A DNA stretch of 64,000 nt. Source: Pteria penguin (Eukaryota; Mollusca; Bivalvia; Pterioida; Pteriidae). Shown here piece after piece: positions 41,501 to 47,756 of the stretch; within the stretch, counting starts at the first letter, position 1; every line of letters starts with the position of its first letter. A program made the position numbers and the translations under genes. The DNA lies in contig CM068585.1 of assembly GCA_035048485.1 (NCBI GenBank), positions 58,717,618 through 58,781,617 on the forward strand, written 5' to 3'. Under the pieces are notes generated by a model that did not search any database, was not told the DNA's origin, and was given only the letters and a program-made list of their open reading frames with translations.

Positions 41501-44500
41501 CTAAAACCTGGATTAGCCGCTTGTAAAAATCCTTAACTTAACGTTTGGCTTCATGACTTACTCTTTGGTCTTAATGACTTACTACTGCACTTTATAATGT
41601 GTTATGACTTCATAACATGCTTTATAACTTTATAAAATACTTTTCTGGCTTTATAGTGTAATGTTTTGACCTCTTAACATAATATTCTTACTGCACAGTG
41701 TACTTTTGTGACTTCAAAATGTAATGTTTGACTTCATGAGGTACTTTAATGACTTCATAACAACCTATTTTGACTCCATAACATATTTTTGTGACTTCAA
41801 AACGTAATGTCTTGACTTCATAACATACTATTTTGACTAAATGGTGTACATTTGTAATTTTGTTACTTCATAATGTAATGTTTGGATTTCATTACGTACT
41901 TTGATGACTACAGTCAATTTTCTTTTGTTTAGTGGTTTTCCGGGGATTGTCCCCTCCACATATTTTGATTTCGCTAGAAAAGACATTCATGAACACTGAT
42001 GAACGCCCCGACCTCTAAACCATATGACCATAGACTACAGTTTTTTTTCCTGTTGTTTCCTTTGTAAATTAAAAAATCATTGCAAAAATCCCACCGCTTA
42101 TTTTTTTCTGAAATTTATGTATGTTGTTATACTATATAAGAGCTGTCATTTCATCATCTGCAGAAAAAATTGCATATGCCAAACTCAAAATATCTATCAA
42201 TACACATCTTGACCCCTATGACCTCACTCTCAAGTCTTGCAGTAGTGTATTCATGCGACAACATTTCAGCCTCATGACACACTCAGGAATGCACCAAAAA
42301 GCTTTAATATCATTTTTATAATTTTTTTCAAACTCTTTTCTACCAGAGGACATGTTTAAATCACTATAAATACCATGACAACACTGGTAAATAAATTGAA
42401 AACGATGCAAACATTAATTTTTTGGGGGACTATGTGCGTGGTACATGAAACAAGGGAGGAAACTGTAGTCTATGGTCATATAAACAATACTATGTCACAG
42501 GAACGCTCGAAAGATAAGCGTCGTTATTAAATAGTATAAGCGCTTACAAGACTCCGTCTCTCCGCGGTATGCATAGTGCCGGAACCGACATCGGACAAAC
42601 CGGTCCGACTACAAAACGCGCAAATCGGACCGATCGCACTTTTGTCCATTCAGTCCGACGGTCCGATGAATTTCGCAGACACTGTCACTGTTAAAGAAAT
42701 TGTTGAGATCAAAAGATAACGCATTGCTAGTAGGACTGAAACGATTCATCGCAATTTCGATTCGGCTCGATTTTTCTTTTGATTCGGTGTTTGACACATC
42801 TGTCTGATTTTTAGTTTGATTCAGCTGTAAGAACAACTTGCAAGACTTTCGTTTTATAATCTCTACTGTTTAATAATCTTTTTCATGTCTATCAAGTACA
42901 GTTTTAGATAAGCAAATGTGATTGATTTCTTAAACAATTCGTCAGTGATGGTATATTATGTTTTATATGGAAAATTTTAATTTGGTTTAAAAGTGTACTT
43001 ATTGAAGACTTTTACATGATTATTGCCGTTTAATTTATCAGAGGAAATTCTGAATACAAAAAGAAAAATGATCTCTCAAAAACGTAAATAGAACTTTAAA
43101 AATTGAAATCAAAACATATTATTGTTAACTTTCTCTACAGTATAGTCAGTTAAATGATCTTTTAATGTATCTATCTAATGACAAAGCAAGTGATTTACCA
43201 GAAATCTTGCAGGCTCAAATGGGTAATGAAATTAAGAAGAGAAAATGTGTCGTGGTTTATTATTATACAAATTTCTATTTCAGTTCGTGAATGCATTCAT
43301 GAATGCATATACACTGTAATTATTAAATTACCGTATACAAAATGACAGATGTGCACAGATTTAAAGAAGTTAGTGTACATATCCTAATTAAATTTTTAAT
43401 GAAATTACATAAATAATGGGCATGGATAAAGTTGGACCTTTGCGATCCCTTAATTACAGTTTTTCATTAAATTTAAGAAGTACTGATCACATAAAAATCA
43501 TCGTATCGCTTATGCTCAGCTCTATCGTAAGTATCATATCCTGAGGGTAGTGTATCGTTTCATCCTTGCAAATTGCAGATACGTCTTCGTCAATGACGTG
43601 CTTTTCAATACGCAAAGTTTAATGCACAGACAAGTGTAATAATTAGTGTTGTACATCGAAAGTGATTTAAGAATTGATAATCGGAAGATAATCGGAAAAG
43701 GTAAACCGATTGATTATCGATTTAAATCGGAAATCCATATTCTTTGAAATTTAGAGTTTGACAAATGATAGACCATGTAGCAAATCTGATTCTGATTTTT
43801 GATTTGGCGGATCTGGCGTCGTCGTTGGTTTTAGTGACCACCTTGCTTTCGCACATCCTCGGCCTTTTATTGCGTAACGTAAAAAAAAACCTTGGTTCTG
43901 AAGTCATTAGTGGCCATTATTGAAAAATAGTTCCTGTAGTTATTAACGCTCGCACGTATACCAGACAAGTAAGTCCATGCTTGGCGTGTAATGAAGACGG
44001 TAAAAGACTTTAACAATTCCACAGACCAAAATTAAACATGGATCCCGAACTATTCCAGCGTTAATTACCTTCCTTGACATGACTTCTGTACCGGATTAAT
44101 TTTACATCACTGATATTACTGAGTATAATGGCGGAAACCGATTGATGCATTGAATCCATGTAAGTCATTCTGCCGAGTGACGTCCAAGTCCTTTTACGCA
44201 GGCACGAGAAAAGGGTGAGATCTTTTAATGTAGGTACGAGTAAAAGGCCAGATTGTTCGGAATGGCCATCTTGTTATTAATATACAATTTGTGCAGAATT
44301 ATATGCGAAACACTCTGCTCACAATTCAGTTTGTTTTGAATGATTTTATTTTATTTCCTCTCAGCGACAATCGATTATGAAGAATTAGAATCGATAATCA
44401 GAATCGAAAGACTTTAGCGATCGACAATCGATTATCTGTGACAATTAGTTCATCACTAGATAATGATTAGGACTTTGTGTACAACAATGAATTATGAAAT

Positions 44501-46723
44501 TAAAATTTATCAACACAAATTACTTTTTGTCTGGGCTAGTAGAATTTTCCTTTGGCTAGTAAAAATCTGAGTTGGACTAGCCCTACTGGCTAGTGATGTA
44601 AAATAGTTTTCGAAAAGACTGTGACTTCATAACATACTATTTAGACTCCATAACGTATTGTGTGACTTCATAACATAATGAAGTCGGCGTGGCCTAGTGG
44701 TATCGCGCTGGACTCTTAATCGGGAGGCCGGGGTTCGATTCCCGCTCTGGTCATGCCGGTGTCCTGTCTTTTGGATCAGACAGTAAAAACCGAGGCCCCA
44801 TGTCGTGGTATGCATGGCACGTTAAAGATCCCTCACTGCTTCAAGCGGGTCTGTTGCAAAGGTCAAAATTTATATGCCCCGCATCAGGCAGATGCCGTCA
44901 CCATATACGTGAAATATTCGTGGTGTGATGTTAAACAAAAATCAATCAATCAATCATAACATAATGCTTTGACTTCATAACATATTATTTTGACTCCATT
45001 ACGTACTTTTGTGACGTCATAACATAATGTTTTGACTTCATAACATAATATTTCGAAAGCTGGTGTGGCCTAGTGGATAAGGTGCTCGGCTCATGATTGA
45101 GTGGTCCCGGGTTCGACTCCCGCCCTGGGCATACCGGTGTTCTGTCTTTCAGATGAGAAAGTAAAAACCGAGGTCCCGTATCACAGTTGACGTGGCACGT
45201 AAAAAATCCCTCACTGCTTTGGGTGGTTCTGTTGCAAAAGGTCTAAATTTGTATGCAATGCAATTCGGGCAGATGCCCTCACCATATATGTGAAATAATC
45301 GTGGAGTGACGTAAAACAATAATCAATCAATCATAATATTTTGACTCCATAACACACTTTTGTGACTTCATAACGTAATGTTTTGACCTCATAACATACT
45401 ATTTCGACTTCATATCATATTTGTTTGACTTCACATAATATGAAAACTACTTAATGGCATACTGTTTTGATGTAATGTTATTGTGAAATGACCATTTATT
45501 GACCGCTTCTACTATTTACTGAAATTACCCGGAAATGACTCATTATTTACCGAAATGACTCAATAAGTTACCGAAATTACCTGTTTTTCATTCTTATTTG
45601 ACCTGATGTAGATAGAACATAGATGATTTTTCATGCAAATACCACCTTGTAATAGATAATACTGATGGCTAATTCCAAGTTCTTTGATGGTATCTAATAT
45701 TGAATTTTCAGAATGGGGTTTAAAAACTTATCTGATGTACAATTTCATTGAAAAACACAGAGAATTAAATTTGACATGACATGTTAGTGGCATGTATATT
45801 ATATTAAATTTGACATGTATATTTTATATTTAAAAAGGTATTTAAAGGTAGTTGGCCGTTGTTTCTAAAACAGACACAATTTAGGCGAATCACTTAAAAG
45901 TCAACTGGGGACTTGTTGTTGTCGATGTTTTGAGTTCGTTTGTTTTTCTTTCTTTTTTGTTGTTTTCTTTCCTTTTACATAGTACACAAAATACGTTATT
46001 TAACCATGCAAATGAAATCATGCTTTATTCGCGTCTGTTTTAAAAACAACGTTTCCAGCTCTGGAAAAAAAATCAATGTACATCAATTTGTCAAATGTTT
46101 TATTCATACTCCGTTTATCCCATCAAGGAACTTGGACGTATCGCTCTTTACGTACTGGGCGCAACAGAGGAAATTCTAGCCATCGGTATTATCTATTACA
46201 AGGTGGTATTTGCATGAAAAGTCATCTATTGCATGTAACTATCACCCTTCTATCCATATCAGGTCAAATAAGAATAAAAAACGGGTCATTTCGGTAACTT
46301 ATTGAGTCATTTCAGTAAATAATTAGTCATTTTGGTAATTCCAGGTAATTTCGGTAAGTAGTAGAACCCTTTATTGACTAATAAATTTGGAGAGAATGTT
46401 AAACAATTTACCTTCGAAGTTTACAGTTAAAGGAAAGAGGTCTATTTAAAGAAGCATGAATGGCAGAGAAATATTTATCTTTGAACATGATTTACAGAAT
46501 TAACAGCATTATTTACCCGTTTGGAATCATCATCATGAGAATGGTTTTCTAGAACGTGAATGACTTCTTCCTCCCCTCCTAGAACGTATGACTCCAGTTG
46601 TTTTTCCTCGGAATCTTTCTTCAAGTCTTTTTCACCTAAGATGGATTCCTTTTTGCGTTTCTGCCTTTTGTGAACTTTTGTTTGAATTCGATCTTCTGTA
46701 TCCTGAATCTTTCTTCGTAACAT
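11370..46723 (-). CDS. UTP18: UTP18, small-subunit processome WD40 protein (11 exons, complete coding set)
   Basis: UTP18 is a nucleolar WD40 protein of the UTP-B module of the SSU processome, needed for early cleavages of 18S pre-rRNA. Eleven minus-strand exons join with consistent phases to give 460 residues: 46723-46517, 25280-25198, 24955-24891, 23181-23048, 18971-18888, 16774-16603, 15121-15021, 14363-14273, 12301-12178, 11923-11749, 11516-11370. The N-terminus is basic then acidic (EEKQLESYVLGG, VAWVDEDD, TPKWAELR), followed by DLLQKTGNYIATSTTLPKG and a C-terminal WD40 domain (VDGKTNPKIQSI, FEVSPDGRF, EVFVWDM, PKPLKAIMNL, VFSNFP, ALLYR). These blocks match vertebrate UTP18 in order. The ATG at 46723 is preceded by an in-frame TAA and has A at -3. 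The product is shorter than human UTP18 (556 residues), mostly at the N-terminus. Intron 1 (about 21 kb) contains a GPCR gene. Several exon acceptors rest on phase agreement, not transcript data. Confidence 0.95.
11749..11923 (-). CDS. UTP18: UTP18 exon 10
   Basis: Residues 355-412 (SYSGVVNVYNTET... to EKAVKL). The acceptor TTTCTTCCAG gives Gly-Ser-Tyr-Ser-Gly after the split Gly codon, matching CGSxxGVVNxY in homologues. A second AG nine bases on would also keep frame (tandem acceptor). Donor CTG/GTAACT. Confidence 0.94.
12178..12301 (-). CDS. UTP18: UTP18 exon 9
   Basis: Encodes DGEVFVWDMTTRQCIHHF and then DNQYLACG, a WD40 blade with the WD dipeptide. Acceptor TTTAACAG, donor GG/GTAAGT. 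Enters in phase 1 and leaves in phase 2, fitting both neighbours. Confidence 0.95.
12530..12830. repeat. Minisatellite, ~34-bp unit, about 8-9 copies (UTP18 intron 8)
   Basis: Units contain CAACCCAAAACCAAGCACAC and TATTATCTACCTCT, with CACA/CAAA and CCC/TCC substitutions. Confidence 0.9.
12953..13141. mobile_element. Collapsed Helentron-like element with 27-bp tandem copies of its 3' end
   Basis: Starts with AAGAACAAGAGGCCCAATTG and TATATCGCTCA, the same 5' signature as the 1.8 kb element at 57927. It then passes straight into CAGGTGAGCTAAAAAGC, the 3' signature of that element, repeated about six times with a 27-bp period. The internal part is missing, so this is a terminus-to-terminus deletion derivative or a minimal non-autonomous copy. 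Confidence 0.7.
13142..14272. other. Rest of UTP18 intron 8
   Basis: Intronic DNA with no exon seen apart from the 75-bp duplication listed separately. Confidence 0.6.
13858..14022. repeat. 75-bp tandem duplication
   Basis: CTACATCATGATGTCGACCT through AATACAAATGATCTATCT occurs twice in tandem with only a few differences. Confidence 0.88.
14273..14363 (-). CDS. UTP18: UTP18 exon 8
   Basis: Residues 283-312, SKEWMSTQHMRGGVQSVCFS then KDGTKMYSHG plus one base. Acceptor TGTATTTCAG, donor GAG/GTTTGT (weak but in phase). Equivalent to TKELIGSMKINGRV... of human UTP18. Confidence 0.92.
14672..14735. repeat. AT-rich tandem repeat, ~28-bp unit
   Basis: ATAATAATATTATATAATATC is repeated about twice in UTP18 intron 7. 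Confidence 0.8.
15021..15121 (-). CDS. UTP18: UTP18 exon 7
   Basis: Residues 250-282, LEETNMKRFEVSPDGRFIVF then LGKYGAMHFISAK. Acceptor TTTTTTCAG, donor AAG/GTGAGC. The FEVSPDG block is strongly conserved in UTP18. Confidence 0.95.
15122..16602. other. UTP18 intron 6, with remnants of a dispersed repeat
   Basis: Contains a C-run (15284-15310) and diverged copies of a mollusc-type dispersed sequence recognised by GACCTTGACCTTTGACATTT, 'aaaatcaataggc' and a closing GGACAGACAAAG (15580-15735; weaker at 15420-15470 and 16140-16240). No exon seen. Confidence 0.5.
16603..16774 (-). CDS. UTP18: UTP18 exon 6
   Basis: Residues 192-248, VDGKTNPKIQSIFVENYPIH through FSANGEEVIMGSKHKSF to PWIK plus one base. 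Acceptor CTTTTAAAG, donor AAAG/GTAAGG. The VDGKTNPKIQSI block is nearly identical to the vertebrate protein. Confidence 0.97.
17012..17948. mobile_element. pogo/Tigger-like non-autonomous DNA transposon (MITE), ~937 bp
   Basis: Imperfect terminal inverted repeats: CAGTCGACTCCCATTAACTC at the left, GATATCAAGAGTCAACTG at the right, each flanked by TA. These termini are typical of pogo/Tigger elements (known family feature). Subterminal motifs such as AACTCAAACTA recur inside. No transposase remains. Confidence 0.72.
18166..18726. mobile_element. Possible MITE in UTP18 intron 5
   Basis: TTAAAGATACATATGG at the left matches the complement of ATTATGTATCTTTAAGGG at the right (about 14 bp). Short TIR only; no coding capacity. 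Confidence 0.35.
18888..18971 (-). CDS. UTP18: UTP18 exon 5
   Basis: Residues 164-191, SRLTSVEFHPKSQVILTAGM then NNTLSLFQ. Acceptor TTTTTACAG, donor CAG/GTCAGT. Symmetrical phase 0-0 exon, equal to ARISSVQFHP...AVSLFQ of human UTP18. Confidence 0.96.
19795..19945 (+). repeat. Minisatellite, ~25-bp unit, 6 copies, each holding CAGGTAAGT
   Basis: Unit ACACAGGTAAGTCACGATGA plus CACCT, varying at a few positions. Nearly every copy keeps the perfect animal 5' splice consensus CAG/GTAAGT on the plus strand, antisense to UTP18. It lies in UTP18 intron 4. Confidence 0.9.
20100..23106 (-). repeat. Exon-derived tandem array: about 32 copies of UTP18 exon 4 end plus 5' splice site
   Basis: Each unit (about 80-110 bp, mean near 92) read on minus is CCTAAAGGAATCCTTCAGTA ... 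AGCCCAACAAAG/GTAAGATC followed by a C-run and (CA)n. The first part is the last ~60 bases of UTP18 exon 4 (PKGILQYKQCTDANHDSPTK) and GTAAGAT is its donor. The real exon (23048-23106 portion) is the first copy. The rest lie downstream in intron 4. Length variation is concentrated in the C-run/(CA)n; the exon-like part has few substitutions (GGC/AGC, TAC/TGC, GGG/GGA). The last copies near 20100-20160 are diverged. Confidence 0.95.
23048..23181 (-). CDS. UTP18: UTP18 exon 4
   Basis: Residues 120-163: LIVDSDVEDLLQKTGNYIAT, STTLPKGILQYKQ, CTDANHDSPTK. The acceptor is placed at 23182 (AG after TAGCGA), the only nearby choice that restores phase after exon 3 and reads Asp-Asp-Leu. Donor AAG/GTAAGATC. 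The C-terminal 20 codons and donor are the seed of the array that follows. Confidence 0.93.
23406..23645 (-). mobile_element. tRNA-derived SINE (family 1), minus
   Basis: Read on minus: GCCGGTGTGGCCTAGTAGAT (A box), GGTCCCGTGTTCGACTCCC-like B box, body with CTGTCTTTCGGATGAGGCAG, GTGGCACG, GGTCCGTTGCAAAGG, and tail of ATCA repeats. Same family as 44681, 45054 and 48807. Confidence 0.9.
23700..23826. repeat. Short degenerate tandem repeat, ~18-25 bp
   Basis: Five copies of TATGCAACATTTTTTT-like sequence in UTP18 intron 3. Confidence 0.75.
24119..24316. mobile_element. Palindromic MITE (family P), ~198 bp
   Basis: Left AATAGACCTTTTTCGAATTT and GATGTAAGGGG/ACCGGACAAA motifs are mirrored at the right (TTTGTCCGGTATTGCCCCTT ... 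AAAAGGTTTATT). Long TIR of about 55 bp, no coding capacity. Related to 55241-55440 and, by its ends, to 53868-54046. Confidence 0.75.
24366..24480. repeat. ATT/ATA-rich microsatellite
   Basis: Degenerate TTATTA/TCATTA repeats. Confidence 0.8.
24675..24890 (-). repeat. Tandem repeat of GTATGTCTTAC-like units abutting the exon 3 donor
   Basis: On minus the intron opens GTATGTCTTACATGTCTTAC and continues as 9-bp and 15-bp units (CATGTCTTA with ATATATCTTA variants) for about 216 bp. The first unit contains the actual 5' splice site. Open frames here on both strands (MSYMSYISYM, TCKTYKTCKT) are repeat translation. Confidence 0.9.
24891..24955 (-). CDS. UTP18: UTP18 exon 3
   Basis: Residues 98-118, CQKTPKWAELRIPWERSGDS then D plus one base. 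Acceptor TATTCAG, donor GATG/GTATGT. Corresponds to VPAWAETTKRKTSSDDE of human UTP18. Short and diverged but phase-consistent on both sides. Confidence 0.9.
25198..25280 (-). CDS. UTP18: UTP18 exon 2
   Basis: Residues 70-96, KTVTEGQRSTAGKNTKVAWV then DEDDVNE, with two bases of the next Arg codon. Acceptor TTTTCTCAG, donor GAG/GTGAGG. Matches KKPVWVDEEDEDEE of human UTP18. Confidence 0.93.
25577..25733 (-). mobile_element. tRNA-derived SINE (family 2), minus
   Basis: On minus: CCGGCTTGGTGTAGTGGTTA (A box), degenerate B box (CTTGATTCCCAG), GGTTAAGAGGTTGG, CTTCCATGTCGCGATATAAC, and GCAACGTAAAACACCAATTA with (ACCA)n tail. Same family as 62442-62593. Confidence 0.85.
26545..27195. repeat. Minisatellite, ~31-bp unit, about 20 copies
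   Basis: Units contain TTGTTTGTGACATCATGTCA and TTGTGTGCTG, with deletions giving shorter sub-units. Intron 1 of UTP18. Confidence 0.9.
27425..27930. repeat. Minisatellite, ~39-bp unit, about 13 copies
   Basis: Units contain CAACATGAATAAATCAAGGC and CCCATGTCAACGTATACAT. Confidence 0.9.
28080..28616. repeat. Minisatellite, 35-bp unit, about 15 copies
   Basis: Unit AATAATTATCCGCAATAGGA plus CAGATAGAGAAGCGG; copies differ by CCGC/CCAC/CCTT and GCGG/GCAG. Confidence 0.94.
28870..34330. mobile_element. Pearl/Helentron-like element with a 5.4 kb core of a ~147-bp tandem unit
   Basis: About 36 tandem units run from TATGACACCATCAAAAGTTT through CCCCCTTTAGTTAAGGAGGA, CCCGGACAAGCTTTTCCGAC and CCCACCCCAGGGGCCTGACC to ACTTTGAAACCCACATGCAC. 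The array ends in a GGAC-rich tetranucleotide tract (about 34242-34280) and a terminal hairpin ATACGCCC ... GGGCGTAT (34293-34324). A core of tandem repeats, then a tetranucleotide microsatellite, then a hairpin end is the layout described for bivalve pearl/CvA elements (established knowledge). Placing this copy in that group is inference. Open frames in the array are repeat translation. Confidence 0.8.
34976..35323 (-). CDS. GPCR exon 2 (TM6, TM7, C-tail)
   Basis: Residues 308-422, beginning TVKMLIAIVLSYAITWLPVH and ending KETSL-TAA. Acceptor CTCTTTTTTCAG. Confidence 0.9.
   Translation of the reverse strand, partial: TVKMLIAIVLSYAITWLPVHVMTVAGLLNYGIYGHAYIHTLWLVCHWLRSCSCCVNSLIYYCSNHSYKTCVNSLIRKVVCCMNPCDSQQGALQRRLSNNKRSNMMRLLSIKETSL
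34976..37794 (-). CDS. Class A (rhodopsin-like) peptide-type GPCR, two exons, nested in UTP18 intron 1
   Basis: Exons 37794-36874 and 35323-34976 join in phase 0 to give 422 residues. The N-terminal ectodomain (1-90) has N-glycosylation sites (NCS at 10, 27 and 61; NHT at 23). Seven membrane segments follow: TM1 92-118 (FGN, N110), TM2 near 127-150 (D138), TM3 with C165 and SVDKYFAI (DKY in place of DRY), TM4 with W210, C244 in loop 2, TM5 258-286, TM6 TWLP (322-325), TM7 with NSLIYY (363-368, Ser in place of the NPxxY Pro). The tail has a VVCCMNPC cluster that could be palmitoylated. The general look is of neuropeptide receptors, but no ligand group can be named. The changed DRY, CWxP and NPxxY motifs suggest a diverged receptor. 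Confidence 0.9.
35629..35877 (+). mobile_element. tRNA-derived SINE (family 3) in the GPCR intron
   Basis: A box in GTAGCGCAGTTGGTAGCGC and B box GGGTTCGATTCCC are followed by GGGTTTTCTCCGGGTACCCC and GTTTTCCTCCCATAC, a central motif seen in several widespread animal SINEs, and a tail ending AAATTTTTTT. It lies opposite to the GPCR and UTP18 direction. A 14-bp inverted repeat flanks it. Confidence 0.85.
35878..36873. other. Remainder of GPCR intron
   Basis: No exon or repeat recognised; open frames at 36419-36770 overlap intron sequence only. Confidence 0.5.
36874..37794 (-). CDS. GPCR exon 1 (N-terminus to loop 3)
   Basis: Residues 1-307, from ATG in GCGATGG context to ILKSKKK, with donor AAG/GTAAGT. 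The open frame runs past the donor to 36838, but TM6 then continues only in exon 2. Confidence 0.9.
38496..39040. repeat. Diverged tandem repeat, ~150-bp unit, about 4 copies
   Basis: Copies share ACCAAATGAAAGCTCTAATC-like, ATGAGGAATCTA, GATATAGCCCAGGTTAAAGT-like and GTCCAAGGTCAAAGGTCACT blocks. Likely an old tandem-core element. Confidence 0.8.
39630..40055. mobile_element. Foldback element, ~426 bp
   Basis: Arms of about 130 bp: left TTCTCCCACTTTTGATATCA, AGAGAGACTTTGTTCATCA, ATACCAGCTGGTATCGGGA; right shows the complement order (ATACCGGCTGGTATCAT, GAACAAAGTCTCTCTGACC, TGATATCAAAAATGGAAGAG). Confidence 0.8.
40983..41524. mobile_element. Nested foldback in the loop of the giant element
   Basis: GGGGCGGATCCAGGTTTTAGA at the left matches TCTAAAACCTGGATTAGCCGC at the right. 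Internal sequence has no coding potential. Confidence 0.65.
42022..42481. mobile_element. MITE with 23-bp TIR inside the giant foldback
   Basis: ATATGACCATAGACTACAGT at the left and ACTGTAGTCTATGGTCATAT at the right are perfect complements. About 460 bp, non-coding. Confidence 0.75.
44681..44953 (+). mobile_element. SINE family 1, with 13-bp target duplication
   Basis: tRNA head (GGCGTGGCCTAGTGGTATCG, GGGGTTCGATTCCCG), body CTGTCTTTTGGATCAGACAG and GGCACGTTAAAGATCCCTCA, tail (ATCA)n. TSD TCATAACATAATG at 44668-44680 and 44954-44966, inside the giant foldback arm. Confidence 0.92.
45054..45331 (+). mobile_element. SINE family 1, with 10-bp target duplication
   Basis: tRNA head (GGTGTGGCCTAGTGGATAAG, CGGGTTCGACTCCCG), the same body as the neighbour, tail (ATCA)n. 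TSD CATAATATTT at 45044-45053 and 45332-45341. Confidence 0.92.
45505..46369. mobile_element. Mutator-like (MULE) MITE, 9-bp target duplication
   Basis: Terminal inverted repeats of about 175 bp (CTTCTACTATTTACTGAAAT ... CACCTTGTAATAGATAATAC, mirrored at 46170-46369) and a 9-bp TSD TTTATTGAC at 45496-45504 and 46370-46378. Long TIRs plus 9-bp TSD are the known signature of Mutator-like elements. No transposase inside. Confidence 0.78.
46517..46723 (-). CDS. UTP18: UTP18 exon 1
   Basis: Residues 1-69, basic start MLRRKIQDTEDRIQTKVHKR, then EEKQLESYVLGGEEEVIHVL and HDDDSKR. The in-frame TAA 21 bases upstream and the AAAATG context fix the start. Donor CGG/GTAAAT. The acidic LExxVxG block matches CLEELVFGDVEND of human UTP18. 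Confidence 0.9.
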
Positions 46724-46887
46724 TTTACACACGAGGAAAATTTACTCAATGTCAATCGCATGCTTTGCTTCTGGAACGTTTAGTGTGTAATAAAAATAAT
46801 CCTCTACAAACATTAAAAAGACTTCATTTATTCTTGTCTAATTTGTATTTATGGATATATATATTGCTTTCTGTCAGTATTGTAACT
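46724..46887. promoter_or_regulatory. Short divergent intergenic region between UTP18 and tRNA-Glu
   Basis: 164 bp separates the UTP18 start codon (minus) from the tRNA 5' end (plus). It must hold the UTP18 5' UTR and probably its promoter. No TATA box is seen at a clear distance. Confidence 0.5.
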
Positions 46888-46959
46888 TCCCAAGTGGTCT
46901 AGTGGTTAGGATTTCGCGCTCTCACCGCGACGGCCGGGGTTCGATTCCCCGCTTGGGAA
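46888..46959 (+). tRNA. tRNA-Glu (CTC)
   Basis: A full cloverleaf: acceptor TCCCAAG with CTTGGGA, D arm GTCTAGTGGTTAGGA, anticodon stem TCGCG/CGCGA with loop CTCTCAC (anticodon CTC), T arm CGGGGTTCGATTCCCCG, and discriminator A. The sequence follows metazoan tRNA-Glu closely. A T15 run after 46962 serves as RNA polymerase III terminator. Unlike the SINE heads in this window, all stems are intact and no SINE body follows. Confidence 0.95.
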
Positions 46960-46962
46960 TGC

Positions 46963-46978
46963 TTTTTTTTTTTTTTTC
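46963..46978 (+). terminator. Pol III T-run terminator of tRNA-Glu
   Basis: A run of T residues starting 3 bases after the tRNA end. Confidence 0.85.
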
Positions 46979-47133
46979 TTATTAATTTATTTTTACCATG
47001 TGAAATATTATTTCTGGATCAAAATGTACTATATGACGGTTGGGGTATTTTTTTGTTGTGGTTGTTTGAATTTTAACATCAATCACAACAGCCACAATAC
47101 TAGACATAAACACGAACACAAAGCATAATGATC

Positions 47134-47367
47134 AGTGGCAGATTTAGATCCCCCCTCCCCCCCTTCCACGCTACATGTTTACCGGTAAAAATCCAGATTT
47201 GACACCAAAAATGGATGAGTAGTTTGGCTAATACGCATGTGCCCCCTCCCCCTTTTCGGAAATCCTGGATCCTGGGGGCACATGTGTATTAGCCAGTCAT
47301 TTTTGCATGGTGCCAAAGGTAAAAATGTGGCGAAAGGAGGGGGGGGGGGGCGTCTAAATCCGCCATT
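47134..47367. mobile_element. Foldback MITE, ~234 bp
   Basis: GTGGCAGATTTAGATCCCCC at the left and GGGGCGTCTAAATCCGCCAT at the right are complements; the inner pair CTAATACGCATGTGCCCCC / GGGGGCACATGTGTATTAG is also mirrored. Confidence 0.78.
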
Positions 47368-47597
47368 GTTTATCAAAGACTTATAGGGAAGTCCCTTTTC
47401 AAAGTCCTTGACTTTCTATAATCATACTGTAGAAACAAAAACATCTCAGTGTAGGGTATGAAAATAAGAGATGGCTGTAGTATAATATCAACACAGACGA
47501 ATGACTGATTGGGAACATGCCTTTAAAAGTTATCTTTGAGGATGAAATTTACATACATGTACATCTCTAGAAAAAAAATTTATGAAACCAAGATTAT

Positions 47598-47598
47598 A

Positions 47599-47630
<32 letters not shown>
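47598..47630. repeat. (CT)n microsatellite
   Basis: About 15 CT dinucleotides. Confidence 0.95.
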
Positions 47631-47634
<4 letters not shown>

Positions 47635-47756
47635 TTCTCAAATAAATATGACAGACAAGTGAATTTTGTGCACACAACCATAGATGTTGCACAAAATTCT
47701 ACACAAATGTTGTTAAAACATTTTAAAAACAGTAACAACAGGTAACAGTAATATTC

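Larger units (their letters stand above)
40365..46386. mobile_element. Giant foldback element with minisatellite arms, interrupted by later insertions
   Basis: The left end CAATAAATGTTCATTTCACA with AATAACATTACATCAGAACA and GTATGCCATTAAGTAGTTTT is the near-perfect reverse complement of 45405-45502. The arms continue as an array of ~20-bp TATGTTATGAAGTCAAAA-like units (40420-40980), complemented at 41531-41930 and again at 44612-45430. The third arm is split by two SINEs, and the right tip by a Mutator-like MITE. The interior (41940-44610) has no recognisable gene. It sits in UTP18 intron 1. Confidence 0.82.

Noticed and set aside
44681..44760. tRNA genes at 35635, 44685, 45058, 48811 and 62445
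   Set aside because: A and B boxes are present, but the cloverleaf stems do not close and SINE bodies and tails follow, so they are SINE heads.
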